From Aphelocoma coerulescens (lineage: Eukaryota > Chordata > Aves > Passeriformes > Corvidae): a DNA stretch of 64,000 nt. Under the pieces are notes generated by a model. The model was not told the origin of the DNA. It did no database searches and saw only the letters and a list, made by a program, of their open reading frames with translations. A program made the position numbers and the translations under genes. Below are positions 1-13,179 of the stretch, one piece after another; within the stretch, counting starts at the first letter, position 1, and the number at the start of each line of letters is the position of its first letter. The stretch spans positions 47,800,214-47,864,213 of the forward strand of contig NC_091017.1 in the NCBI RefSeq assembly GCF_041296385.1, in the 5' to 3' direction.

Positions 1-2752
1 TTATTGTGCTCTTAGAGAACACCTTCATGTTTGTGAATAGCTCATCAAATGAACCATCTGTTGACCTTTATTTTCTCCATTAGTCATCATATGCTCCTTT
101 AGCTTAATTTTAACCTACTTTGAAATATCTCTTTTGAGATTATTCAGTTTATCATATTTAACAATTAAGAGTTAATTGACTATTCTGAATAATGTTGTTG
201 TCCTGGTCCTGACATTGTAATCTGCCCTTAGGAGAAAAACAGAAGGGAGAGAAGGAAGACTAAAAGAATTCCCTAAACCAGGCAGAAGGGTACTTCATTG
301 GTTAAAGGCTCCAGGTGTATAATTTTCTAATTCTAAATCTTTCCAAGAAGACATGTCTAATTACTTATTTCAGTACTTTCTAAATGTTTTAAGTTACATC
401 AGGATGGTTGGATAATTCCTGCAAAATAACTCTGAAAAGTTCTGTTTTCTCTATGTAAGTATCATCTTAACTGTGTTCCCTCCAAAAACGAAGATTCCTG
501 AGGGAGAATTTCACTGAGGAATGCTGTAATAATTGCAAAGAAAATGCCTTGTGTTTTCTGAAGTTGTGCTGAAGTTTTATGAAAAATTATGAGTCACATT
601 TTTTTCTTAAATTATTATGTTATTTCTAATCCTAGAACTGCAAATGAAAGCACATTTTCCCGAAATGAAAAAAAAAACCAAGAAATATTAACTCTCTCTT
701 CCTTTTTGCCTGGTGGATATTTTTTATGGGACCAATGGCCAGTTCTCTATTTCCCATTCTTTCCAGACCATACTAACAGTACATAGTTCATTTTATGCTT
801 GCTTTTCTTTCCTCCAGGGCATTCTGATGTTTGTAAGTGAAAAGGAGAAAGGTTTTGTGCACACAGCATGACTATTCAGGAGGATGTAGCACAGTCTCAT
901 TTTGAACTTGCCACTAGCAGCACAATTCTATCAGGTTAAATGAAGTAATCTGTGACATATCAAAACATACATGACATCAAATTCAGCCTGCTCTGAAAGT
1001 TGATTCCTGCAACGCCTTGATATTGAATTCAGGGATGGTATAGTGACAAGCTACTACTCTGTCTTGAAGACAGCTGTCTCCATGAGATGACAGAAAAATC
1101 TGTGAATAAAAAAGCCCAATAAATGTCACTCTATTTGTTATCAGATAATACCATATCTAAAGTAAGCACTGAAAATGGTACACAGATTACTGGTTATTTG
1201 TCTGCCTTGAGACCTACTTCAGCCCACAGAAATCAAGAAGCATATAGCCAAAGTGAAGAGGCAAACACAAGATATTCAATATCCTGGTAAAAGGAGACAG
1301 AAAAATGGAGCAAAGGAGCAGATACAAAAAAGTTAAATGGTCAGATTACATTCAGTGGGGGATAAAAGATTTAAGGATAGGATCAGCTAAGTGCCAGAAA
1401 TAAGAAGACTACAGTGGTTATAGCCAGACCATATAAAGTGGGAGGTTCAGGGCTGGAGTGATAACAGACAGCAGCAGAGACTGAAAGATGATAAAACTGA
1501 ATGGATGAAATAGGATTAAGAGAGATATAAATAAATTAAATCAATAGAAACCCTCCTTTGCTTCTGCCGAGTAATTATATACAGTACTTTACTTATCATG
1601 AAGCTCAGAAAATAGCAGTCATTTTCAAAAGCCATGCTTGTTCAAAAAAAACCAGACCAAAAACGTGCCAAACAAACATACATATGCACAAAGGGAATAT
1701 ATTTTTGCAGTTCTCTTGATCTTCCTTGAAATACTTTCCTCTCTCTAAAAGCCTCCCCATGTCAACTAGATGAAACAGCCATTCTGTGAAAAACATCACA
1801 TTCTGTTGCTCAAATTAATTTTATAGCAAGAAATTTCCCTGACAAAACTGAGTTAATCAAGGGGCCCTTTTACTATTTTATTACAGGGCCTTTTTTCCCT
1901 TTTTTTTTGGGGGGCAAAGCATCTATGGGGAATCTTTCCATCAAGTGGGAAAGATATATATATGTATTCTGTATGTATGATCTATAAGTTTTAGTAGAAT
2001 CCACTAGTAGATTCAGGTAGTGAGATCAATCTCAACTAATCTATCTATCAAATGGGTAACAATTATACATAGTCTACATTTGTCATCTAGTAGTTCATCT
2101 CAAATAATTGTATGTGGTTGAATCACCATGTAGTCAAAGTCAGTGCCATATTACTAGTCATTGGAGAGATACTAGTGCCTCCAAAGTGCAGTTCACCTAC
2201 TTATTTCCAAAAGGAAGGAATCTAGTCAAATATTTTCAAATGCTTGAAGTTAGGCAAGAGGAATATCACCCAAAGTGCCCCAAAAAGACTAAGCAAAGTA
2301 ACATGGATCTGCTGTTATCAGTGGAATTATTTATCAACAAAAACTCTTGATGGTCCAATTTTAGGATACAGACCCAAATTTGTATTTTTGGCCTCTGTCC
2401 TTTGTGAATTAAAAATTTTCTGTGAAACATGCTGCAGAAGCATTTCGGATAATAATAGGATAAGTTAGAAGAAACAGAGAGAAAATTAGCGATAAACGAT
2501 GCTTGTGATGTCTGTCTTTTATTAATAACAGGTATGAATTGCTGCAGCTGTGAGGGAAAATTGTTACCTGACAGTCAGACCCAGGATCAGCTGCAGCCTG
2601 GGAAATGTGGCCTCAGGAGTTGCCTACTGATCACTAGAAGCACTTTATCTGACCATCTTTAAAGGAGTCTGTGTCCAATAAACTTGCTTTCTTATCATAT
2701 TTTTATGAGTCAAGTGCCGTGGAGTGGGATGCACTGGCCAAGAGGAAGGCAT
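1..2752. other. Unique AT-rich non-coding sequence
   Basis: No gene or recognisable young repeat. Open frames are below 85 codons, with no family resemblance and no splice-site series. An AATAAA-containing patch at about 2660-2700 follows a slightly G+C-richer stretch (2560-2640). It looks superficially like the end of an LTR, but no partner ends or target duplication could be found, so it is left uncalled. Confidence 0.6.
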
Positions 2753-2785
2753 AGTGGCAAAGATTTCAGTGGCAAAGATTTCAGT
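2753..2785. repeat. 15-bp tandem duplication
   Basis: The unit agtggcaaagatttc occurs twice head to tail with no mismatch (2753-2767 and 2768-2782), followed by the first three bases of a third copy. The perfect identity suggests a recent slippage-type duplication in unique sequence. No function is implied. Confidence 0.9.
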
Positions 2786-4469
2786 AAGTTATCACACATT
2801 TTCCAAAGCCAGCCTTAAGTGGCCTTTGCTCTTATTTCAACCTCCCTAAAACTTTCATTTTTCCATGCCCATTTTTAGTACTCACTTAAACAGGAAATAC
2901 CATGATAAAATATGATATCCAAGAAACTAAGTTACAGTAGTCTTTAAAAAAAAAGAAGTAAAAACTACATAAATCATGGTGATTTGCTATTTCTTCAAAT
3001 TGTAAAAAGTTTATGATCCGAAGCTTGAACAACTTATTAGTACATCACTAGGGTATTAAGAAGGACTTAATAACTTTCTAATGCTTTGATAACAACTTTA
3101 GTTTTTCCTCAAATTTGAAGACAGTTGCAAATTTTCTGTCAGATCAGTTAGTGTCATTGCTTTGGAATTTAAATCCAGCTTGCTATTGGATATATTGTAT
3201 TTTATTTGCTTATTACAGAAAAATATAGTTAAACTATGCAAAGAAAAGCCTGGATTGCTGTTCCTATCCTCCGTGTTACATCCTCCTAATAAAGCAATTT
3301 CAGAGTTTTATCTATTTTACTGGAAGGTAAAAGAGCCTACAAAGCCACAGATTTTAAGTCTGAAGGAGGGAGACTGATATCACATAGGAACATTGATTTG
3401 TTATGAGGAATAGGTAATAAAAGATTGCATTCTAAACTCATATTTTGTGAATTAAGAGGCCAAAATACAGCAGATATTGATCTCTGCACAGAGGTAAACA
3501 GCAGTTGCAAATACAAATTTCTATTTCACAATACCATTCATGCAAGGTGTCCCAAGGAGCTTTACTTGGTATCAATATAAAATCAAAAAGAACTGCTACT
3601 GAACTAGATAAGCCTTAGAAAACAGATGTCTTTTAAGTAGTATTAAAGTCAGAAAGCCAGCTGCTAGGGTACAGCCAAAAGCTGATGCAGGATTTGAGAA
3701 AGAGAATCTGTCTTTAAGTCACAGTCGGCCTGACGAAGGCCAGGTAACGGCTCGCTGCCAGTAAACCTACTCCACTGAGATGGAGAATGGGGCAAGTGGA
3801 ACAAATCTCTCAGATTCTCCCATACTTCTCCAGATTGCTACCAGGGGCAACATCTTTTTGCACTACCCAAGCAGTTAGAATCATCAGGACAGGGGTCGAA
3901 GAGCCCAGCCAGTCCCAAAACTGTGCTGCATCCCCTTGGCATTGCTTGGCAATATGTTGTTTGTACTAGAGAAGAGTTTGAACAGTCCTGCTCCCAGGCT
4001 GCTGCTGTTTAAGCATTCTGTTACCATCTTGTATGGGGTTTGTGTAATCTATCAAGCCAAGAAGGGAAGTGCATATGTACATAAAGGATCCTGTTTGACT
4101 GAATGAGGATTTCCTACATCAAATGAAATAGTACTATGCCTGTGTGGAAATGCATCAGATCTCTGGGAATCTTTTATGACTGGTCTTTTTGTTATTTTAT
4201 CTGGTCACCTAGGGACTGGTAATTTGTCCTACCCTTCTCCCCTCCTTAGGCCAGTCACTTCTCTCTTTGCCTTCTCTGTTCCCTTCCCTGTGCTCACATT
4301 TCTTTCTACTTATGTTATTTTCTCTTAAGTAAACCTTAGTTCTTACAACTGACTGCATGTATATGTCTGCATTCTTTACAAACCAAATTGAAATTAATAG
4401 TGTGATGGCTGGTCTACTTGTATGTCATACTTCCTTTTTTCATGTTTATCTTTTCAGTCAGATGAAAAC
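2786..4469. other. Unique non-coding sequence
   Basis: No gene seen. A segment at about 3540-3740 has a faint resemblance to an old MIR-type SINE (a 'cccaaggagctttac' block), but too little of it aligns to call. 3720-3790 is slightly G+C-richer and contains several CpGs, without any identifiable element. Confidence 0.5.
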
Positions 4470-4560
4470 TACTGAGAGCAGGGACTGTCTGTGATGATGT
4501 TTTCACACTTTATGAGCACTAATTTTCAGTTGGTCCCTGGAAATACATATTACATTTATT
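4470..4560 (+). repeat. Ancient L2/MIR-related 3' end (probable)
   Basis: The block 'gagagcagggactgtct' is followed by a diverged 'gagcactaattttcagttgg' and an AT-rich end. This has the order of the 3' end shared by old amniote L2 and MIR-type elements, whose consensus has a 'gggcagggactgtct' motif, then a GCGCCTAGCAC-like motif, then an ATAA-rich terminus. Heavy divergence is expected for an insertion predating birds. Family assignment is from memory of the consensus, not from an alignment. Confidence 0.4.
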
Positions 4561-4979
4561 ATAGCATCTAATGGTGTGTCCCCTAATTAATATCATTAAT
4601 AATTCTGAGCTTACAGAAAAATTAAAGTTGAATAAAAAATGCAAAGTATGGAGACAAAAAGAAAGACATAAGGCTGTAATACTTTAAAATAATAAGCTAA
4701 TAACGAATGATCAGGAATATAGTAAAAATGAGTGATTTTTCAGGAAGGAAGATATTTTTAGGCAGTCACAGCAAATTATGTATCTGTCAAAATACATATT
4801 TTAGTCAAATGTGTGTATATGAAATACTGCATAGAAACCAAGCCTTTTCAAAATGCTGTTTTATGAAGAAAAGCAACTAAACAGTAGTCAAGTGCCATCA
4901 ACAGTAATATCTACCTATATTAAGGATACTTCAGAATACGTATCTTGCATACAAGCTTTCCTAAATGCAATGGAGAACT

Positions 4980-5195
4980 CTGATGTTTACAAAGCACTGC
5001 TGTAAGTGTGCACATGGTAATGTCCTAATGTCTTCATCCACTGAATTCTCCCATGAAGTAATCACTTTTTCTGTGTACCTTTCAGATATAAAATGAAAGA
5101 TTTTGCAACCTGTTCAAGAGTTTTGAGGTGACTCAGTTTTAGCAGTGATATGAATCTCAGTTTCCTAACTTACCAGTGAGTGCCCTGTCATGTTA
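4980..5195 (-). repeat. Ancient MIR-type SINE relic, antisense (probable)
   Basis: On the + strand the order is a 'tttacaaagcac' block, a spacer, 'cagatataaaatgaaaga' (in the place of 'cagatggggaaactgagg'), then 'gcaacctgttcaagagttttgaggtg', then 'gaatctcagtttcctaac...ccagtgagtgccctgtc'. This is the order of an antisense MIR (core, conserved centre, tRNA-related head). Identity is low, as expected for an insertion predating birds. The element probably has no present activity. Confidence 0.45.
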
Positions 5196-5661
5196 TGTGT
5201 TCTGTAAATCAACCCATCATGTACTCTGCACATCTAAGTATCATTTGCAATCTTATTTAGCCAAAACAAACATTTTTAGATGAATGATGCACATTTGTCT
5301 TTCATAAGATGCAGAAAATTTCTGTGAGTAGTTCACTCATGAGGGACCTGAGATGCCTGTGCAGGTACCTGGGACCATTGTTTTTTCCTGAACAGAGGAC
5401 AGTTTGGTAGATGGGGTGATGAGCCTGCAACATAAAACAGGCAAGGAATAAGATTAGACCAAATTGTAACTTTCCACTTGTTTTGTTAATATGGTTTCTA
5501 TTTTTGTCTCTTCGGTAATTCATTTAGCTTTGAAAACCCAGTCTGGAAGTAGATCTCTGTATGGTGAAGCACAGAAACTTCTTGAGACTGGCAGTATGAT
5601 CTGATAGGAGGCAGGGCAGCCCATGACAGCTAAGAGGTTGAAGTCTTCCTTACTGAACAGC

Positions 5662-5681
5662 TATTCTTCTGCAGAAGAATA
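5662..5681. repeat. 20-bp perfect palindrome
   Basis: The sequence TATTCTTCTGCAGAAGAATA equals its own reverse complement over all 20 bases, centred on a PstI site (CTGCAG). The core TTCTGCAGAA also fits the generic TTC-N4-GAA dyad bound by STAT6-type factors, although a match this short is weak evidence of binding. Confidence 0.9.
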
Positions 5682-8600
5682 TCCTGTATTTTCTACCTAT
5701 GAGGTCACTGCTTTAAATGCCTGCTTTTGGGAGGAACTACCTTCAATACAGGAAGGGTAGAAACTGATAGTCTAAATGTTTGTCTGGAAAAAAAATTGAC
5801 CTGCCAACTCCAGGTGACAAAGAAAACTTCTCTGGATTTTGAGACAGGCTGTAATTAAATGATGGATTTTTTAGTATTTATGCATTATATGCAAATATTT
5901 AGTCAAAACTCTGGGAAGTCTTTATAGGAACAGGTAAGATTTTTAAGTTGCATGTCAAGGACTATCAAAAAGAACACTGCTTTCTTTGAAAACGTCTCAA
6001 TCTTACCATAGCAGAGGTGATGCTGATGGGAGAAGTGGTGGTGTCGGATAGCCAACTAAGGTAACTCTTAAAAAGGATATGGGAAGACAAAGGGGAAAGA
6101 GAGGAAAGTGAAAATTGAAGCAGACACAAAAAAGATTAATTTGAACACACAGAACAAATAAAAAATCAAAGAAAGAGAAAGAATGGGATTAAGAGCAGAA
6201 TTGGAACAGATGACATAGGAGGAGAAAAAGCCTTTGGCGCTAGAACACTTCTTTGCAGTACACTGAGATTACAATATAATCTGTTTCAAACTGTCATTAG
6301 TTTTGATGGAATATTAGGATATTTGTGAGTCAGGCTTCAAAAACCTGACTAGTAACATATGTCTTTTAGGAGTCTACAGCACTCAACAGCATCATGTTAC
6401 GTGCTGTGGAGGTTCATACACGTTTCTAGGATCGTGATCACTTCCCCCGTGTCAGAGATTCTGACTCAGCTATGCTAAGAATGATTCAGCTGCACTAAGT
6501 ATAAAACTTAAGGAAAAAAACTACTAGCAGAAAAAATGTGGTATGAAAAAAACTCTAGCATCATAAAAATTGAACTTCTCTGTGAAATTATATCACAGAG
6601 AGAAAAAGTTTCTTCTATCTTCTCTGTTCTTAAGATTAGCTAATTCTGCTCCTTAAGAATCTTGAGCTCTTTAATGACATAGCCCTCAAAAGGAATACAA
6701 GGGAAAATTTCTTTTTCTTAACATGAAATTTCACACCCATGGTGTCCCTGTGAATCATCTTAAAAATAAATACAAACACTACATTTTTATTGGATTGGCT
6801 GTGATTTTGAATACAGAATATCAAAGCCTGCAAGACTTTGGGATAAAAGAGCTATTGAGAAGGTCCAAGCAGGTGTGCAACAGATGCAAGAACTAATACA
6901 AGTGTGACCAGCACTGGAGTTGGAAACGGTGCAGACAGAAGGTCAAAGCATGGGCAGAAAAGAGGGGTCTGGTGAGAAGAGGAACCTGTTGGTGATTTGT
7001 GATAGGTCACATTGCATGGCTGATGGCTGTGTAGCCTTAAGGATGTAACGTAGCCCAGAACTTCCACAGTCAGGGCTTGGATAACCATTCCTAGGAGCTA
7101 TGCCTGGGAGCCATTTCTGTTGGGTTGTGGTAAATCATCACGATGCGATGTGTGGCAAGGTCATCACCAGTTTATCTAATCACAGATTTGTAATAGGTTA
7201 CTGGAGGTAGGCAGTAAAAGACAACCAAATGGAAAATTAGTGTCAGCACTTCTTTGTGTGTTGTTGGCTGACAACCTGCACAGCTTAACCTAATAAGAAC
7301 AGCACCTAATTCCTATTTAGGTCTCGTATCTTTCTGCAGAAAACTGTTTGACACAAAAAGTTACTTGTCAGTTATTGACCTATGAGTTATGTTTTAGGCC
7401 TTGTTATTTTCCATCTGTAGGCAATGGTTCTGTTTAAGTTTTATGAAAAGGAACCTAGTGAGAGAAGCAGATATCCCAAGGCTGTTCTATAATTTTTTAA
7501 CAAAAAAACCCTCTCCTTTTGGTAAACCTGTAGTATGATTTTAATTTTAGACCAGAAAAAAAAAAAAAAAGTCAAGATTTGTGCATAAAATTAGGTTGTA
7601 TGTAACTTTAAATGAAATTTAAAGAAGTATTCATAAAGTGACTCACAAAGTAACTTGCTACCTGGTATGTAATGTATGCAATTCCTTCATTGCTGCTTCA
7701 GATATACATTTCTTTGCCAGAAGGCAGAAGTTTTTTCTGAGGAAACATGTTTAGGCATAGAGTCTTTGCTTTAAGGGGACCTTTTGAGGTCTTAAGAAGC
7801 AGTTTTACATTAGCTGTGTTATTATCTTAGCTGTGAAATGCAGTAATAATGCAATTTTAATTAGCCTTTGAGAATGGTAGTTTTCAAATGGTAATCTACA
7901 AGAAGACTTAAAATCCTAAAAAAATGAGAGCTGCTATTTTAATTATAATGACATCATGCTTGAAGAATTGATACAAGCTAAGTGTTTATCTAGTTCATGT
8001 GATTAAGCAATCATAAAATCGCCCCTCTTACAGTTTGCATTTTGTGTGGGAATCATGAATTTTTTAAGAGCCACTAAGTGGCTGCATAGAAACAGGAAGA
8101 AAAAAAATATCTTGTTTCATTGCTAATATCTATAACCCCTTTCTATGATGTCAAGAACTTCAACAAAGATAGCCAACAAATAGAAATATTTCTTTGTAAT
8201 TGCTTCTGCTTCCAATATGAACTGTGTTCTACACATATGAAAGAGTTCTACATGCTTTAAAAAGGGGCAAGGATTTTTAGAGGTCCAGACAAGATAAAAT
8301 CCAAGGAGTGCAATAGCTTTTTTATCAATGCAACTCCAGAAGTTTCACAAACATTTCATAAATATGTGAAAAAAACCACAGTTTAGAAAAATAAGTCACT
8401 CCTCAGACATAAAATATTCCTGCATTGCAATAATCTAATTGTCCAAAACTTAAAAAGTTGTTTAGTCAGAATGAATGAGTGTTGAACGAAATATTTTTCA
8501 GAGCTGAAAAAGACTCACAGCCTCATATTTTAGCTGGCAGAAATGAAAATAGAGAAAAAGATGCTCAGTGAAGCTCCAACACAGTGCAGTTTCCACCACA

Positions 8601-11600
8601 CTGACAGATTTAGTGCCTGTAAACAGATAAAAGAACAGATTTTTTAGTGCAAGAAACAAAAACTATTCCTGTAAATAAATGGGGGATTTTAGAAATTAAA
8701 TGTCAATTTCATTTAATTCAAATAACTATTAGAAGATTTCATCTGTATGTATACAAAGCACAATCATCCCTCAATTAAAATCTCTTGAGAGATTAGGTAG
8801 AATTGAGTTCAAAAGTGCTTCTCCTAAATACAAAGTAGGTTGATAATATATACAAAAATCCCCCTACAAACACAAATGTAATGGATATCAAGCAAGATGG
8901 GAGTTTTCTTGAAAGTATGCCATCTGTATATAGTATATAGCAAAGACAGCACAACAAGGAAAAGCTTTTTTTTCCAGAAATTCTGTCCTTTTTTTGTGCT
9001 TAGTTTTTAAATATTGTTGGTATTCTTTTTAGCATTTCAAGTGCTAAACCTGAACCCAAGCTTATACCTCTTTTGAAGTTACAAAAATGGTCTTACTTGT
9101 TTTAGTTGCATGCTATTCATTTTGTGTGGAAGTTGGCAATGTTAAAGCTATTGATTTAAATAGCAGCATTTAAAGGCAGTGCAATTTGCAAACAGTTCCA
9201 GTAGCTAAGTTAGGACTTGGAAAGAATGTTGCAAGCTATAATGAAAATTCTAGTTTCTCTCACTTCCTATAATGTTGTCACATTCTGCATTCTTGATACA
9301 GGCTGAAAATCATTATTCAGATTTTATAATACAATCACTATCTTGCCAGGAAGTATAGTACCATCATTTTAACAGCAAAGCTTTTACACTGTACTATAGC
9401 CACTTTTTCCAGCAAGGTTTTACAAATATTCCCACCTCCATATGAGGCCAAGGTATAATTCCCAACAGAAACTTTCCAAATAAAAGCAGAATAAATGGCA
9501 TGCTGAGCAACAGGTATAAGTACCTGCTTCAATCAGAAAACACTTGCATCCTGGGAGGTGCTAGGGCACCTCATTTTCTGCTTCGTTTCATTTAGTGGAG
9601 GATAATGGCACACCAAGCTAAAATCTTAGAAAGAAGTCTGGTTTAGCTAGAGCTTACTCCTATTTGATGCAAGACAGAAGAGCAACTGAGGACCAATCTG
9701 ATTCAGGTGTGCTCACAGCTAAGTTCTTTACAGACCAGTACTTAAATGAATAATAAGCCCTTGCAGAAGCAGATAGACCCCTTCACGTTCAAAAAATGTG
9801 TAATTCATATTATCTGGCAAACTGCACAAAATCTAAAATGAGCACCCTTTCCTCTTTCTACACATCTGTTTTTCATTTCTATTTGCCCAGGCTGGGTATT
9901 TGAAAACTAATGCACCAGACCTTCTGACTCTCATGTTACAAAGTTACTCAAGTTTAGTGATTTAAAAGAAATATTTGTAGGCATGACTTTGCTGTAGAAT
10001 CAACCAGGAGGCTCAATACATTTGTTAGCCCCCAGGAAGAGAGAAAGTATTGGAAGCTACTCCTGAGTTACCCTCTCCTGATGTGGGTAAGCTTGGCCCT
10101 ATAGGTTGCTGGGACTTTTGGGGTCATAAACTTTGTTCTGTATCTTTGAGATCATATCTTTTTTTTCTATATCCTTGGCATCATATATTTTGCTTTGCTG
10201 TGTTCATCACAAGGTCTGAACCTTGCTGGGAGAATGTGACTTGCCTTTGAAGCCGCAGAGGAGGAAGTTTAGGGAATGCAGTAAAGGCCAGTGAACACAG
10301 GAGTATATTACTGAATGCACTGCTTCCATGGGAGCCCACGGCAATGAAAATGCAGCCCCTGCTCTCAGTCAGGCTAAGGAGCATTCAAAGGAGCATTCCA
10401 AGTTGCCTAGCCTAGTGCTGCAGACAGGAGAAGGAAGCAAAGAAACCCCACAAACAAGTAAACTCGGCTAACTAAAGCAAACAAATCCTTAAAATCCGAA
10501 ATAAAATAGCAGCTTTTTTGTCTGAATACAGAAATTATAGCCTGCTGTATCTGTTACTACTGGCTGCATTTGGCAGTGGTGACAGTGGTTTCTGTAAGGC
10601 AACAAGCATTGCTGTGAATTCAGAAGGCGATCACATTATTGAAAGTGGGAATTTTTGCTGTCAGTGGATTAACTGGGTAGGAACTATGATTTGTTAAATT
10701 GGGTTCAGCATAAAGAAATAAATTAGTTTGCTTAAACCATCGTCAGAGAAAAATACTTCAAATTGATTAAGCATTTGAACAAATTTGGAATGCACAGTTT
10801 GTAAAACACTATATTGGTGAATATTGGAAAGCCGCAAAGAGTTAATGTTTGTGCTTTGTTTTTACTTTATTTATATTTCTTTTATTTCTTTTGTAGCACT
10901 TTTCCCAAATTCTTTACTGGATCCAATAACTATTAAAATACTGCTTTAGGATGATTTTTTTTTAAGCAGACATTTCAAAATACTTCTGGAAAATTAATGG
11001 TGAATTATGTTTGTAATAGCTGAAGGTTTCTATTTAGTAGTGTTATCTTCTATCACAAAATAGAAACAAAGGTTCTACAGTTGTGCAGAAAAATATTCAG
11101 TAAATACTTTTAAAACACCCCTCCCCATCCATTTTAGGTAAATAGTTACTTCATTTAGCATAAAATTCAGTTAGAAAAAGCCCTAATGTTATTTTTCACA
11201 AGTCAGTCAACTGGTTTGAGTGCATTTATCTAAACCAATGCAGGTGCTTGTTTCAGTGGCTGAATGGCTGTCACTCATTTCTCATAGTCCTACTTAAGTA
11301 GACCCTCAAATATTGTTGTGCAGCCTGCAGTGGTGCTAAGTCCCAGATAAGCTCAGTCTTCCATGGATCTCACTGAATCACAATAGAGTTTTGGTTTTGA
11401 GCTGAACCTTGTTGAAAGTTTGAGGGGAAAGCAAGCTCAGGGTCAGAGACAGTATTAAGTTCTACTTGTTACCTTCCTAAGTAGGAAGACACTTCTACAA
11501 GGAGTGTCTGCCTCTCTCAGGGTGGTTCTGGAATTTATTCCTCTCAGAGTCTCAGTATACATACAACAGTGTTGTTGATCATGAAGATCAGCTTTGTTAG

Positions 11601-13179
11601 TTAGGCAAAGCAACAAAAGGAGATGTAATGACTGGTAATTCCATTACAAGTCACAGCATCCAGTGAAAAGCACCAAGTATTAGCACACTGATCTAGAGTT
11701 ACATGGTCCATGTCTTGTGCCTGAATGAAATGGGTGACACAAATTCTTTTTAAATACTACTTGACATATGGCTGACTATATTTGACAGATCCTTTATCCA
11801 AACACTAGATAGCATCATAGTGTTTGGAGACTAGTCCTGTAGCCTGGCAGCAGCAGTGTGCTTGGAAGAGTAGTAGGATTATTGTTTCACATACACCAAA
11901 GAAACATTTTTTTTCAATATGCCTGATGAGGGAGAAGCCACCCTAAAAAGAAAGAATGCAGGAAATTGTGACTTCATTTGCTCTGCTCCTACTAGGCAGA
12001 GAAGAAATTACAAGTGACTCGCTAATGCTCTCTATGAAGACTGAAACAGATAGTGTCAGGTAATCTATCACATAATTCCTCAGCAAAGGTATTCCTTAGT
12101 ATAACAATTCCTCAGATTAGAGGCACCTGTGAATCACAGGAAATGGAGAGCAACATTTCTTTTCAGAAATGTGAGAAAAGGTTTCAAGAAAAAGGATGAG
12201 AAACCTTAGCAGGCTGGAATGAAGGACTTTGTGGACCCCTGCTCAGGGTTTGCTTGAACCTAAACCTGATGCTGATTGACAATATACATGTAAACCCACT
12301 CGAGTAGAAGTTATTCTTCAGTGTGCAGACTGACCCTACTTCATACATCTAGTATGCTTCATCAGCCCTTTCCTGCCCATGATGTTAGATTTCATTTTTT
12401 CTTTCTTTAACCACTAACTAAAACTGAAGGGCTATGTGAAAATAATCTCAGGTCCCAAAGAAACCAGTGAGTCTGACTTCTTCACCTAAAATATGGAAAA
12501 AAGCTTTTAAATTTTGTTAATAAACCCAGGCCTTTTGCTTTCTACGCACACACTCTTTACTGAAGGGACAAAGCAAACGTAATCTTTGAAGTTTGGATCA
12601 TTAGTGCCTGTTTCCACTGAAAGACTGCTTGCAAAGCTCATGCAGCTTTCCTCTCCTTACTTTGCAGAATAATGCAACCCATGTTGGCTATTCCACTGCT
12701 GGATAAACTCCCCTTGATGACCCTTCTGCTCGCCAGCCTCCACCCCCAGATCTGTAAACTAACTGTATCTGTACTGAATGGCTGATTCAAGCCCTCACAG
12801 CAGGGGTGGAATGTGATTAACAACTCATGAAAGCAGATCATCAACGTGGTTTTACTGGAGGGACAAATTTGTTGAATATTTATAGAGCATAACTTGTGCC
12901 AATTGTTCAGAAGCTCCAATATAAAAGCCTCTAGAAGACTGCAAAGGAAAATGGCTATCTCAAACTGAGAAAGGTCCCTCAAAATGAAATATTTAGCAGC
13001 TTTCTTCTTTAAAAAACCACAACTGTGCTCCAGTTCCTACAGCTGCAAACTGTAGAAATAAAAGTAGAAATAGTTAAGGCAGACCAGTATATGGAGTGAA
13101 ATCATAGGCCACAAAAATTTCTTATGTTTTATATCCTGAGGGTAGCAGCATAAACACAGTACTGCTTTGCAATTATGCA
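5682..13179. other. Long unique non-coding stretch
   Basis: About 7.5 kb without a gene or a recognisable young mobile element. It holds a 15-base A run at 7556-7570 and many short T and A tracts. The part at 7800-8045 has the look of a conserved regulatory element and is listed separately. The 114-codon minus-strand open frame at 12638-12982 has no recognisable family and no splice context, and I treat it as chance. Confidence 0.5.
7800..8045. promoter_or_regulatory. Candidate conserved non-coding element (speculative)
   Basis: Non-repetitive, complex sequence with several homeodomain-type cores: TTTTAATTAG at 7855-7864, TTTTAATTATAATG at 7937-7950, and a TGATTAAGC...ATCATAAAATC block at 8000-8020. 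A CRE/AP-1-like TGACATCA lies at 7949-7956. Dense TAATTA sites in unique, repeat-free DNA are common in vertebrate developmental enhancers. Without a cross-species comparison this cannot be told apart from ordinary AT-rich sequence. Confidence 0.2.

Noticed and set aside
2560..2720. LTR-like AATAAA region
   Set aside because: No TG...CA ends, no flanking duplication and no recognised family wording could be found.
3540..3740. MIR-type SINE
   Set aside because: One short block resembles the conserved 3' part, but the core and head are not recognisable.
12638..12982. 114-codon minus-strand frame
   Set aside because: No recognisable domain, no upstream promoter or splice sites, and a hydrophobic/Ser-rich composition typical of chance frames. 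It was not called as a gene.
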